Source: Bacteroidaceae bacterium (lineage in GTDB: Bacteria; Bacteroidota; Bacteroidia; Bacteroidales; Bacteroidaceae). Taken from it: DNA of 23,253 nt. Each line of letters begins with the position of its first letter. Positions within the stretch are counted from its first letter, which is position 1. Below the pieces are notes generated by a model. That model had not been told where the DNA came from. It worked only from the letters and a program-made list of their open reading frames with translations, and did no database searches. A program made the translations under genes and the position numbers. Positions 1 to 8,192 of this stretch are shown here, piece after piece. The stretch spans positions 1-23,253 of the forward strand of contig CAAGKZ010000060.1 in the NCBI GenBank assembly GCA_900770665.1, read 5' to 3'.

Positions 1-1041
1 CAAACCGATGCGCGCACTGATGAGCGGCTGCCCGTCAAGGGCAAGCAGATTCCACGACGCACCGCCGTCGGTGCTCTTGTACATTTTGACAGTATTCTCC
101 TGCTCAATGGCAACGTAGCAGACATCGGGGTTCTGCACCGAGTATTTGATATCAAAAACCATGCCGCCAAGCATCCACTCCCACGACTTGCCGCCATCGG
201 TAGAACGCCACAGCTGTGCGCGGTCACCGGCAAGGATAACATTATCATTGACAGGATGGAAACAGGCATTGCTGGTACGGGCATATGTAGCCTTTGCCGG
301 AGTGATAATCTCCCAATTTGCACCGCCATCGTTGCTTATCCAGAACACACCGCCGGCACCGACAAGCACACGGTCGGGATTAGTATTGCTTATGTCAATT
401 GACGTTATCTCGCCGGCCATCCACTCGCCGTCGTTGCATGGCTGCCACGACTCGCCCTTATCGTTTGAGCGGAAAACAAGGCCTGTCTCCGAGCCGCAAT
501 ATAGCACATTCGGATTGGAGCGCGATGCCCTCATGCGCTGTATGTTGGACTGTGCGGGGGACACCTTTTTGTGCAGATAGTCGTATGTTATAATGGGCGA
601 GATTACCTTCCATTCAACAGGTGCAGCTGCATCGCGGTTCGCGGCATTGCTGCGCATCCTGCGTGCATGCTTTACCGACTCATCCACACGCTGCATGTCC
701 TTATGGTAATCGGCCGCCAATGGCAAACGAATTATGCCGTCGGCCTGCACAAAGGGTAAGTAAGCTTTCTGAAAACGGCGGAAGTGGTTCACCACCTGTT
801 TTGTGTCGCGCGACTTGTAGCGCGCACCGGGGGTGTTATTGAGGTATACCTCGAAACTGTCGACCATAGCATTATAGTCAAGCCCCTGCGGATTGGCAAG
901 CTGTGCCATCCATGCAGGCGAACCGGCAGGCAGGTAGTTCAGTTTATAAGGGGTAAAGAATTGGTCGTTTGCCACATGCTCCTGTGCGCCGGCACAGAGG
1001 ATTGACGATGCGAGAAGCAGTGAGAGTATTGTTTTTTTCAT
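1..1041 (-). CDS. Secreted Asp-box (BNR/sortilin-like) protein, 3' end outside window
   Basis: The frame is open from an ATG at 1041-1039 to the window edge, giving 347 codons with no stop, so the gene is cut by the window. The N-terminus (MKKTILSLLLASSILCAGAQ) is a signal peptide. Asp-box motifs (S/T-x-D-x-G-x-x-W) are visible as RSNDKGESW, ISNDGGANW, RSTDGGKSW and KSTDGGASW, the repeats that cap blades of beta-propellers. The first ~200 residues match the upstream gene closely (for example KQVVNHFRRF against KQVVNYYRRW, and LYCGSETGLVFRSNDKG against LYCGTESGVVFKTTDHG), so the two are tandem paralogs. Only 5 nt separate this start from the upstream stop, implying one transcript and probable translational coupling. 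A C-terminal sorting domain would be expected beyond the window but cannot be seen. The ligand or substrate is unknown; the Asp-box fold alone does not make it a sialidase. Confidence 0.85.
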   Translation of the reverse strand, partial: MKKTILSLLLASSILCAGAQEHVANDQFFTPYKLNYLPAGSPAWMAQLANPQGLDYNAMVDSFEVYLNNTPGARYKSRDTKQVVNHFRRFQKAYLPFVQADGIIRLPLAADYHKDMQRVDESVKHARRMRSNAANRDAAAPVEWKVISPIITYDYLHKKVSPAQSNIQRMRASRSNPNVLYCGSETGLVFRSNDKGESWQPCNDGEWMAGEITSIDISNTNPDRVLVGAGGVFWISNDGGANWEIITPAKATYARTSNACFHPVNDNVILAGDRAQLWRSTDGGKSWEWMLGGMVFDIKYSVQNPDVCYVAIEQENTVKMYKSTDGGASWNLLALDGQPLISARIGL

Positions 1042-1046
1042 GGCTG

Positions 1047-4000
1047 TTATCTTATTATGAATTGTCCGAAGAATTTTTGTGTAGCACTCCTTATTGAGTA
1101 GATATAAACGCCGGGGACAAGGTCACTGACGGCAACTGTCACGCGCTCCTCACCGGCTGCAATCTGCGCGCTGTGCAGCAGATTGCCTTTCATTCCGTGC
1201 ACGGTGAAGCGTGCATCCCCGGAAAGTCCTGCGGCAAGCACCACAAGCGGTTCGCCGGCACTGAGCACACTATTTTCAATGCCCACTTCGTTAATATTGG
1301 CCTCATCAATGGATGTAGCGCCCTCAATGGTTATCATGTTCTTTATTGTGCGCGACGATGTACCGGCAGGAGTTGTAACTGTCAAAGTGACATCATAGTT
1401 GCCGGGATTGCCGAACACAACAACAGGGTTACGCACTGTGGCATCGCTCACATACTGCGGTTGCGGCGAGAAGTTCCACTGCCAACGGGTATTCTCGTCC
1501 TGACGCACTATGCTGTAACTGTCGAACTGCACGCTCTTCTGCGGGTTTGCAGTGAGGTTTCCGCTACCCAGGTTCAACGCCATGGGCTGTGGCACGGCAA
1601 TGAAGTCCTGATGATAGAGCGGTGCCTCCCACAAGCCCTGGTCGGTTGCCATGCGCAGAACACCGCCTTTGTAGAAAGGCACAACCTTTGATATGCGTGC
1701 ACCGGGATTCAGACCGCTCGAATAATCAATAAACTCGCTCATTGTATTGTCACGAAAATAGACACTCGCACCGTCATAGCTTGTGACATAGGTACTGTTA
1801 TACTCGTCACCCACAAGAATAATCTGGTGTACGCGCTTGTCGGCAATGTTCGCAAGGTCATACGCACTCCAACTCATGCCACCGTCGAAACTCTCGCTCA
1901 CTGCACCGTAACGGTCGTTGCAAATCACAAGCAGGTGATTCTCGTCGTTGGGGTCAACTACAACCTTTGTATAGTGTATATAGTCGTCGGTAATGGCAAA
2001 CGGTTGCGTGCACTCCTTGAATGTGAGGCCGCCGTCGTCGGAGCGCCACACATTCCAGCAGCCCGAGATATAGACCCTGTCGGGGTTGGAGCGCGCGAAC
2101 TCATAACTGTAGAAATCCTCGCCCTCGCTGTCGAACACTTTCTGGAACGATGCTCCCTCGTCATACGACAGGTAGCCGCCCCACGTATCGGTCATGTCCT
2201 GCAGGAACACCTTTAGGGCATAGCGCGGGTCGGTGGCAATATCGCCGTTTATTCGCAGTGCCTCATATGGTTTCTTGTCACTGAACCAAGTGCGGAAATC
2301 CTCGCCTATTGCACCGTCCATTTCGCGTGGCATGATGCGTGTGGATGCATCGGTGAAATAGACCTTCCACGGGTTGCTCTTCATCACATAGCCTGTGGCA
2401 ATCTCCACACCGCCAACGTGCACGCTGTTGCCCTCGCCATAAGTGGCTGCGTGCACCACGTCACCGTTATGCCAACGGCCTGCCGCCATCACGTCCTCGT
2501 TCCAGCCTACACCCAGTCCTTGGTAGTCCGATGCATATATTCCATCGTAGCGGTCCTCGCCTTTTGTCTCGAAGAAGTCGCGCGAATACTTTATTCCGCC
2601 GTCGTTACATATCCATGTATCGCCACAGGGGTGTATGGCTATGTCCTGAATGTCGCAGTGCATCCAGTCGCTGCGCTGATAACCGCCAATGGCATTGTCG
2701 CGATAGTTTGCCACACCCTCATTGGTGGAGCGGTAGAGCGAAGTAAGGCCAAAGAGCACGTGTGCAGGATTCTGCGCCGATGCACCAATCATCATATCAA
2801 AGAAACCCTGCCCGCCGGCAGCATCCATGATTGGAGAGAAAGTGATATCATAATATTTGCCGCCCTTGTCGGTCTGGTCCTCCCATGTAGTGCCGGCATC
2901 CTTTGACACCAGGATATAGGGTGTTCCCTTGCCGCCTTGAGGGCCGGCATCGTAGCCCCAGGAGTCGCAGGTCACGAGCGCATAGACATAATCCTGCCCA
3001 CCCGGTGCCTCGCTCACGGCCAAACGGCCGCAAATCATCATGTCTACCGGTAGTTCCAACTGTCTCCAGCTCATTCCGGCATTGTCCGAGAGATATATTC
3101 CCGCCCAAGGACCGGCCTCGCGACGCACAAGATATATCCTGTCGGGGTTGCCGGGCTGCAGTTCGTGGTCAAAGCATACTCCGCGCAGAGTGCATGAGAA
3201 GTTGGTTCCGCCATCGGACGAGACAAAGAAACCGGCAGCCGTGGCGCCCTCCTGCTTGCTGCCCACAGCGGCTGTAATATAATCGGTATTTTCGGGATTT
3301 ATCCTTATAGAGTTCACGCGGTTACTGATGCCACCGCAGCGGTTCCATGTCTCGCCGCCGTCGGTACTTTTCCAAAGCCATGGACCACCGCCAACGTAAA
3401 CGGTGTTCTTGTCGGTTGGATGCACAGCTATGCTGAATATTGAGCCGCCGAAATTGTGCTGTGGAGCACAGGGTTGCCACGTTTTGCCATGGTCGGTTGT
3501 CTTGAACACCACACCTGACTCTGTTCCGCAATAGAGTGTTGCACTGTCACTGAGTGCAACGGCAATACGGAAGACGCACACTTGCGAATCCTTGCGTTTG
3601 AGTTCGCCGTTCTCGTTTGAGTATGTACGGTTAGGGCCAATATTTCGCCACAAAAGTTCAGCATCGCTGTTCCTTGTCGCAGCTGCCTTGCGGTTCATGG
3701 AGTCGACCTGTGCAGCATACTGCTCCATCGATGGCAATGCAATAGTGCCGTCGGGAGCAACATAGTCGCGATAGGCAGCCATCCAACGGCGGTAGTAGTT
3801 CACCACCTGTTTGTTGTCGACGGTGCGCACACGCACATCGTCATCGGCCGCGCGCCACTCGTTGTAGAGTTGTTGCATCTCCTTGAAATTCACACCAGAC
3901 GGGTCGGCAGCAATGCGTTGCATCCAACCTGGCGCACCGAGCGGCAAGGCCTCGACAAAATAGGGGTCATATTTCAGTTGCTTTACAGTGGCGGAATCTG

Positions 4001-4088
4001 CATCTGCCACATTTGCAGCAACTGCATTTCCACAAAACACCCCGGCGCAAAGAATAGCCGGCAGCAATTTTCTCAGTTGTCTTTTCAT
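1047..4088 (-). CDS. Secreted Asp-box propeller protein with PKD domain and T9SS tail
   Basis: 1013 residues. Residues 1-25 are a signal peptide ending AVAA. Eight Asp-boxes are visible, with key Asp near residues 199, 243, 292, 335, 397, 643, 685 and 735 (for example KSTDGGETW, VSKDAGTTW, ESFDGGMSW), predicting one or two beta-propellers of the sortilin/VPS10-like type. Residues ~850-924 look like a PKD domain (WQWNFSP, then GNYDVTLTVTTPAG). Residues ~935-1013 resemble a type A T9SS sorting domain: GVYIYSIR, then a basic KFFGQFIIR end. The protein is therefore expected to cross the outer membrane by T9SS and be released or anchored at the surface. It lies directly upstream of a paralog. No catalytic residue set was recognised, so binding of protein or glycan is as likely as hydrolysis. 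No exact TAnnTTTG promoter was found upstream. Confidence 0.88.
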   Translation of the reverse strand: MKRQLRKLLPAILCAGVFCGNAVAANVADADSATVKQLKYDPYFVEALPLGAPGWMQRIAADPSGVNFKEMQQLYNEWRAADDDVRVRTVDNKQVVNYYRRWMAAYRDYVAPDGTIALPSMEQYAAQVDSMNRKAAATRNSDAELLWRNIGPNRTYSNENGELKRKDSQVCVFRIAVALSDSATLYCGTESGVVFKTTDHGKTWQPCAPQHNFGGSIFSIAVHPTDKNTVYVGGGPWLWKSTDGGETWNRCGGISNRVNSIRINPENTDYITAAVGSKQEGATAAGFFVSSDGGTNFSCTLRGVCFDHELQPGNPDRIYLVRREAGPWAGIYLSDNAGMSWRQLELPVDMMICGRLAVSEAPGGQDYVYALVTCDSWGYDAGPQGGKGTPYILVSKDAGTTWEDQTDKGGKYYDITFSPIMDAAGGQGFFDMMIGASAQNPAHVLFGLTSLYRSTNEGVANYRDNAIGGYQRSDWMHCDIQDIAIHPCGDTWICNDGGIKYSRDFFETKGEDRYDGIYASDYQGLGVGWNEDVMAAGRWHNGDVVHAATYGEGNSVHVGGVEIATGYVMKSNPWKVYFTDASTRIMPREMDGAIGEDFRTWFSDKKPYEALRINGDIATDPRYALKVFLQDMTDTWGGYLSYDEGASFQKVFDSEGEDFYSYEFARSNPDRVYISGCWNVWRSDDGGLTFKECTQPFAITDDYIHYTKVVVDPNDENHLLVICNDRYGAVSESFDGGMSWSAYDLANIADKRVHQIILVGDEYNSTYVTSYDGASVYFRDNTMSEFIDYSSGLNPGARISKVVPFYKGGVLRMATDQGLWEAPLYHQDFIAVPQPMALNLGSGNLTANPQKSVQFDSYSIVRQDENTRWQWNFSPQPQYVSDATVRNPVVVFGNPGNYDVTLTVTTPAGTSSRTIKNMITIEGATSIDEANINEVGIENSVLSAGEPLVVLAAGLSGDARFTVHGMKGNLLHSAQIAAGEERVTVAVSDLVPGVYIYSIRSATQKFFGQFIIR

Positions 4089-4262
4089 TTATTATATAGT
4101 AATGTTTTCTATTTTTCGGTTACAATTTTAACAATTAGCATTAACATTTCACAAATTATATATATAAATTATGTTAATGCCGCCCGAATTTTCAAAATGA
4201 TTATAAAATTGAAACAAAAACAGCAAAAGGGTTGCAGATACAGAACTACACTTGTGTAAAAA

Positions 4263-4278
4263 AACAAGTAAACTTGTT
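4263..4278. promoter_or_regulatory. Operator-like palindrome upstream of serine ammonia-lyase
   Basis: AACAAGT-AA-ACTTGTT is a perfect 7-bp inverted repeat with a 2-bp spacer, lying 68 nt before the sdaA start in the 258-nt divergent region 4089-4346. A further ACTTG at 4250-4254 can pair with CAAGT at 4265-4269. The palindrome sits next to a near-consensus -7 box, TATATTAG at 4299-4306 (7 of 8 matches), with TTG at 4274-4276 as a loosely spaced -33. A repressor or activator site is plausible, but no regulator gene is nearby. Confidence 0.35.
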
Positions 4279-4346
4279 ATTTCTTGCTCACTTTTTCATA
4301 TATTAGCAAAATATTAGGTATAAAACGAAAAACGAATAACTATTAT

Positions 4347-5609
4347 ATGAAATCACTACGTTCACTTTTCAGAATAGGACTTGGTCCTTCGAGCAGTCAC
4401 ACAATGGGTCCCAACCGCGCGGCCAAGCAGTTTGCCGAGCGTTGTCCCAACCCCGACAGCTATCGTGTAACACTCTACGGCAGCCTTGCAGCCACAGGAG
4501 CAGGTCACATGACAGATGTTGCAATAATAAAAGAACTTGAACCGATAGCAAAACTGGAGCTCATTTGGGAGCCCGAGGTATTCCTCCCGTTCCACCCCAA
4601 CGGCATGCTGTTCGAGGGCATAAAGGACGGCAAGGTCATCGACAGCTGGAAAATCTACAGTGTGGGCGGCGGCGAACTTGCCAACGAGGAGACAACAAAG
4701 AACGAGGAGGACATATACCCCCTTACAACCATGCACGAGATTATGGACTGGTGCGACGAGACAGGTTGCACCTTCTGGGAGTATGTGGAGAAGTGTGAAG
4801 GCCCTGAGATTTGGGACTATCTCGCCGAGGTGTGGGCAACAATGCAGAGCACCATCAAGCGCGGCCTTGAGAACGAGGGTGTACTGCCCGGCGGACTTGG
4901 CATACAGCGCAAGGCACTCACCTATCTCAACAAGTCAATGTCATATAATGCAGCCGTGAGCAGCAAAGCAAAGCTCTATGCATATGCCCTTGCCACAAGC
5001 GAGGAGAATGCAAGCGGAAGCACTATCGTAACCACCCCCACATGCGGTTCAAGCGGAGTGTTGCCTGCTGTGCTCTATCATTTGTCGACAGCTCACAACT
5101 GCTCGGACGCACGCATCCTGCGCGCCATTGCCACAGCCGGTCTCTTTGGCAACGTGGCAAAGGAGCATGCCTCAATATCGGGTGCCGATGTAGGCTGCCA
5201 GGGCGAGATTGGCGTTGCCTGTGCCATGGCAGCAGCCGCAGCCTGCCAACTTTTCGGCGGAACAATAAACCAGATTGAGTATGCGGCCGAGATGGGTCTT
5301 GAGCACCACTTGGGACTCACCTGCGACCCGCTTTGCGGCCTTGTACAGGTGCCTTGTATTGAGCGTAACGCCATTGCCGCATCGCGCGCACTTGATGCCT
5401 GCACATACTCGGCACTGTCGGACGGTAAGCACAAGATAGACTTCGACCACATTCTGCAGGTGATGAAGGAGACCGGACACGACCTCCCCAGCCTCTACAA
5501 GGAGACATCGACCGGCGGCATTGCAAAGATTGATATCAACAAGCGCCGCGGACTGAGAAAAATCCTCGACACACTGCACATTCACAAGAACGACGACAAT
5601 ACAAAATAA
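4347..5609 (+). CDS. sdaA: L-serine ammonia-lyase (serine dehydratase), iron-sulfur, single chain
   Basis: Cytoplasmic enzyme converting L-serine to pyruvate and ammonia with a [4Fe-4S] cluster as Lewis acid. At 420 residues it has the fused beta-alpha (type 2) layout. The N-terminal SSSHTMGP motif is at residues 15-22; the alpha domain contains TPTCGSSG (230-237), GCQGEIG (283-289), TCDPLCG (325-331) and VPCIERN (335-341). Cys284, Cys326 and Cys337 are spaced 42 and 11 apart, the same spacing as I recall for the cluster ligands of the Legionella enzyme. The inhibitory C-terminal Cys of that enzyme is absent (this one ends NDDNTK). I chose the ATG at 4347 because family homology begins there and an A-rich leader precedes it; an in-frame ATG at 4284 would add 21 unrelated residues. 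The next gene begins 6 nt after the stop, so the two are likely cotranscribed. Confidence 0.95.
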   Translation: MKSLRSLFRIGLGPSSSHTMGPNRAAKQFAERCPNPDSYRVTLYGSLAATGAGHMTDVAIIKELEPIAKLELIWEPEVFLPFHPNGMLFEGIKDGKVIDSWKIYSVGGGELANEETTKNEEDIYPLTTMHEIMDWCDETGCTFWEYVEKCEGPEIWDYLAEVWATMQSTIKRGLENEGVLPGGLGIQRKALTYLNKSMSYNAAVSSKAKLYAYALATSEENASGSTIVTTPTCGSSGVLPAVLYHLSTAHNCSDARILRAIATAGLFGNVAKEHASISGADVGCQGEIGVACAMAAAAACQLFGGTINQIEYAAEMGLEHHLGLTCDPLCGLVQVPCIERNAIAASRALDACTYSALSDGKHKIDFDHILQVMKETGHDLPSLYKETSTGGIAKIDINKRRGLRKILDTLHIHKNDDNTK

Positions 5610-5615
5610 CATACA

Positions 5616-8126
5616 ATGAAAAAAGCACTATTACTATTGGTTTTGCCTGCCCTGCTGGCAACAACCGCACTTAAAGCAGAAGCACAGGAAGACAAGAAAG
5701 TGCGCCCCAACTACGCACTCGCCGAGCGCTTCTCGCCAAAAAAGATTTCACGCATGGTCAAGCAGACCCGCATACAGCCCGTTTGGTTTGCCGACGGCAA
5801 GCAGTTCATCTACTCCTGGAGCGACACCAACGACAAGAACTTCTACATCGTAGATGCAGTAAAGGGCACAAAGAAGATGCTCTGGGACATGGATTGGCTT
5901 GCAAAGGAGCTTACACAACGCACACAAGACCCCTATGATGCCGACCATTTGCCAATAAACATAAACAGAAACATACGCGAAGGGCGCTATGTGCGTTTCG
6001 ATATTGCATCAAAACTCGAAGTGCCCAAGCAACTTCCACGTCACGAGCGCAACGACAGCGCCAAGATAAAGGAGAACGAGGGCAAGAAGGAGAACAAGAC
6101 CTTCTACTTTGAGTATGACATGAAGACCAAGCAGCTCATTGAGCGCACAAAGGACGAGATTGAAGACCTCTACCCCGTTTACCCGGGCTGGGCAAACGTG
6201 TCGCCCGACGGCAAGTATGCCATCTACGAGAAGAACTACAACCTGTGGTACATGTCGCGCGAGGATTTGGAGAAGCTGCGCATCTGGGACAAGGACAGCA
6301 CCGTCACCGAGCACCAGCTCACTTTTAATGGCCGCCCCAACTGGTGCTATGCACACCACTCACTAGATGAGAAGCTTGACACTGCAAAACGTTATCGCGT
6401 ATACGCTCTTTGGAGCCCCGACTCACGACACTTTGTAATGACACACCGTGCCGACTCCATCCTTTCAAAGATGTGGGTCATCAACTCACTCAGCAGCCCA
6501 CGCCCCACACTGGAGAGCTACCGCTACCAGATGCCCGGCGAGGAGACCCCAAAGACAACCGTCGAGCTGTTCGACTTTGAGAACAAGACAAGCAAGACAA
6601 TCAATGTCGACAGGTTCAAGCAGCAACGCATAGGCCTGTTCAGCAAACCGGCCAACCACCTCACACGATGTGAGAACCCGAGAAAAGCCATTTGGCTTGG
6701 CGACAACAATGGTTTCTACTTCGAGCGCATCAGCCGCGACATGAAGAAGATTGAGGTATGCTTTTACGACCTGAACCTCGACACCACCAGAATGGTTGTA
6801 CACGAGGAGATGAACACCAGTATAGAGAGCAAGCCGATATACCCTGTAAACAACGGCAAGCAGTTCATCCAATGGTCCGAGCGCACAGGCTGGGCAATGC
6901 TCTACCTTTACAATGCAGACGGAACACTCGTAAACCCAATTACCGATGGTGCATACCATGTTGAAGATGTAGTTACCGTAAACGAAAAGGAGAAGAAGGT
7001 CTACTTCACCGCATGCGGCTATAACAAAGGCGAAAACCCATACTACATGCACCTCTACAGCGTGAACTTCGACGGCAGCGGCATGAAGCAGATTGACGAG
7101 GGAGACATGAACTTGAGCCAATTCTTCCCGGCGGCCGATGGCGAGGCTTTTGCAGTAACCGCATCGCGTGTAGATACTGCACCTGTGAACTATGTATATA
7201 GCAAGAACGGCAAGAAAACAGTTGAACTTGGCACAGCCGACCTTTCACAGCTCTTTGCAGCAGGCTACAAGTTCCCCGAGCGCTTCACGGTGAAGGCTGC
7301 TGACGGCATTACCGACCTGCATGGCGTAATGTACAAACCATTCGACTTTGACTCTACAAAGTGCTATCCGCTTATTGAGTATGTATATCCAGGTCCACAG
7401 ACCGAGGCTGTGAACGAGAGCTGGTCGAGCGGCATGAACCGCGTTGACCGCCTTGCACAGATGGGCTTCATCGTCATCACTGTGGGTAACCGTGGCGGAC
7501 ACCCCAACCGTTCGAAGTGGTACCACAATTTCGGCTACGGCAACTTGCGCGACTATGGCCTCGCCGACAAGAAGGTTGCGGCACAGCAGCTCATTGCACG
7601 CCACAACTACATCGACGGCGAGAACATCGGTATCCACGGACACTCGGGCGGCGGTTTCATGTCAACGGCAGCCATACTCACATACAACGACTTCTTCAAG
7701 GTAGCCGTTTCATGTGCCGGCAACCACGACAACCGCATCTACAACAACTGGTGGAGCGAGAAGCACCATGGTATAAAGGAGAACATCAAGGAGAAAAAGA
7801 ACAAGGACGGCATTGTTGAGTGTGACACCACATTCTCATACAACATAAGCACCAACCAGGAGCTTGCCGGCCGCCTCAAGGGTCACTTACTGTTGGTGAC
7901 TGGCGACATGGACAACAATGTTCACCCGGCAAACACCACCCGTGTGGTTGACGCTCTCATCCGCGCAAACAAGCGCTTCGAGATGCTCTACCTCCCGGGC
8001 GACCGTCATGGTTTCGAGACCAAGGACGAGTACTTCTTCTGGAAGATGGCCGACTTCTTCAGCAAGCATCTGCTTGGCGAATCAAAGGAGAGTGAGGTCG
8101 ACATCAGGGAGATGAACAATGACTGA
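5616..8126 (+). CDS. Secreted S9-family serine peptidase (prolyl oligopeptidase/DPP-IV fold)
   Basis: 836 residues: signal peptide ~1-24 (KAEA-Q), an N-terminal beta-propeller region like DPPIV_N (~25-560), and a C-terminal alpha/beta hydrolase domain (~575-820). The catalytic triad is visible: Ser677 in GHSGGG, Asp766 in GDMDNNVHP and His798 in GDRHGFE. The nucleophile motif departs from the usual DPP-IV GWSYGG. The DPP-IV double-Glu motif (DWVYEEE), which grips the free N-terminus of substrates, appears replaced by NWCYAHH at residues 242-248, so dipeptidyl peptidase specificity should not be assumed. Likely periplasmic, cutting oligopeptides. It follows serine ammonia-lyase by 6 nt, which fits feeding peptide-derived amino acids to catabolism. 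A strong hairpin follows the stop. Confidence 0.9.
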   Translation: MKKALLLLVLPALLATTALKAEAQEDKKVRPNYALAERFSPKKISRMVKQTRIQPVWFADGKQFIYSWSDTNDKNFYIVDAVKGTKKMLWDMDWLAKELTQRTQDPYDADHLPININRNIREGRYVRFDIASKLEVPKQLPRHERNDSAKIKENEGKKENKTFYFEYDMKTKQLIERTKDEIEDLYPVYPGWANVSPDGKYAIYEKNYNLWYMSREDLEKLRIWDKDSTVTEHQLTFNGRPNWCYAHHSLDEKLDTAKRYRVYALWSPDSRHFVMTHRADSILSKMWVINSLSSPRPTLESYRYQMPGEETPKTTVELFDFENKTSKTINVDRFKQQRIGLFSKPANHLTRCENPRKAIWLGDNNGFYFERISRDMKKIEVCFYDLNLDTTRMVVHEEMNTSIESKPIYPVNNGKQFIQWSERTGWAMLYLYNADGTLVNPITDGAYHVEDVVTVNEKEKKVYFTACGYNKGENPYYMHLYSVNFDGSGMKQIDEGDMNLSQFFPAADGEAFAVTASRVDTAPVNYVYSKNGKKTVELGTADLSQLFAAGYKFPERFTVKAADGITDLHGVMYKPFDFDSTKCYPLIEYVYPGPQTEAVNESWSSGMNRVDRLAQMGFIVITVGNRGGHPNRSKWYHNFGYGNLRDYGLADKKVAAQQLIARHNYIDGENIGIHGHSGGGFMSTAAILTYNDFFKVAVSCAGNHDNRIYNNWWSEKHHGIKENIKEKKNKDGIVECDTTFSYNISTNQELAGRLKGHLLLVTGDMDNNVHPANTTRVVDALIRANKRFEMLYLPGDRHGFETKDEYFFWKMADFFSKHLLGESKESEVDIREMNND

Positions 8127-8132
8127 AAATAA

Positions 8133-8170
8133 ATATAATGAGCGCTGCCCACGGGCAGCGCTCATTATAT
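8133..8170. terminator. Bidirectional intrinsic terminator between convergent genes
   Basis: The arms 8133-8150 and 8153-8170 are perfectly complementary over 18 bp (core GAGCGCTGCCC / GGGCAGCGCTC) around a 2-nt centre. It lies in the 66-nt gap between the S9 peptidase stop and the tryptophanase stop. The AT-rich outer stem gives short U-rich tails in both directions, so it can end both operons. Confidence 0.85.
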
Positions 8171-8192
8171 ATTATCAAGTTTATTGGAGAGG

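Noticed and set aside
1047..4088. Sialidase assignment from the Asp-box repeats
   Set aside because: No arginine-triad or Asp/Tyr/Glu catalytic pattern was recognised; Asp-boxes also occur in sortilin-like and other non-enzymatic propellers.
4284..4346. Upstream in-frame extension of sdaA
   Set aside because: The 21 extra residues have no family counterpart and cover the probable promoter (TATATTAG at 4299).
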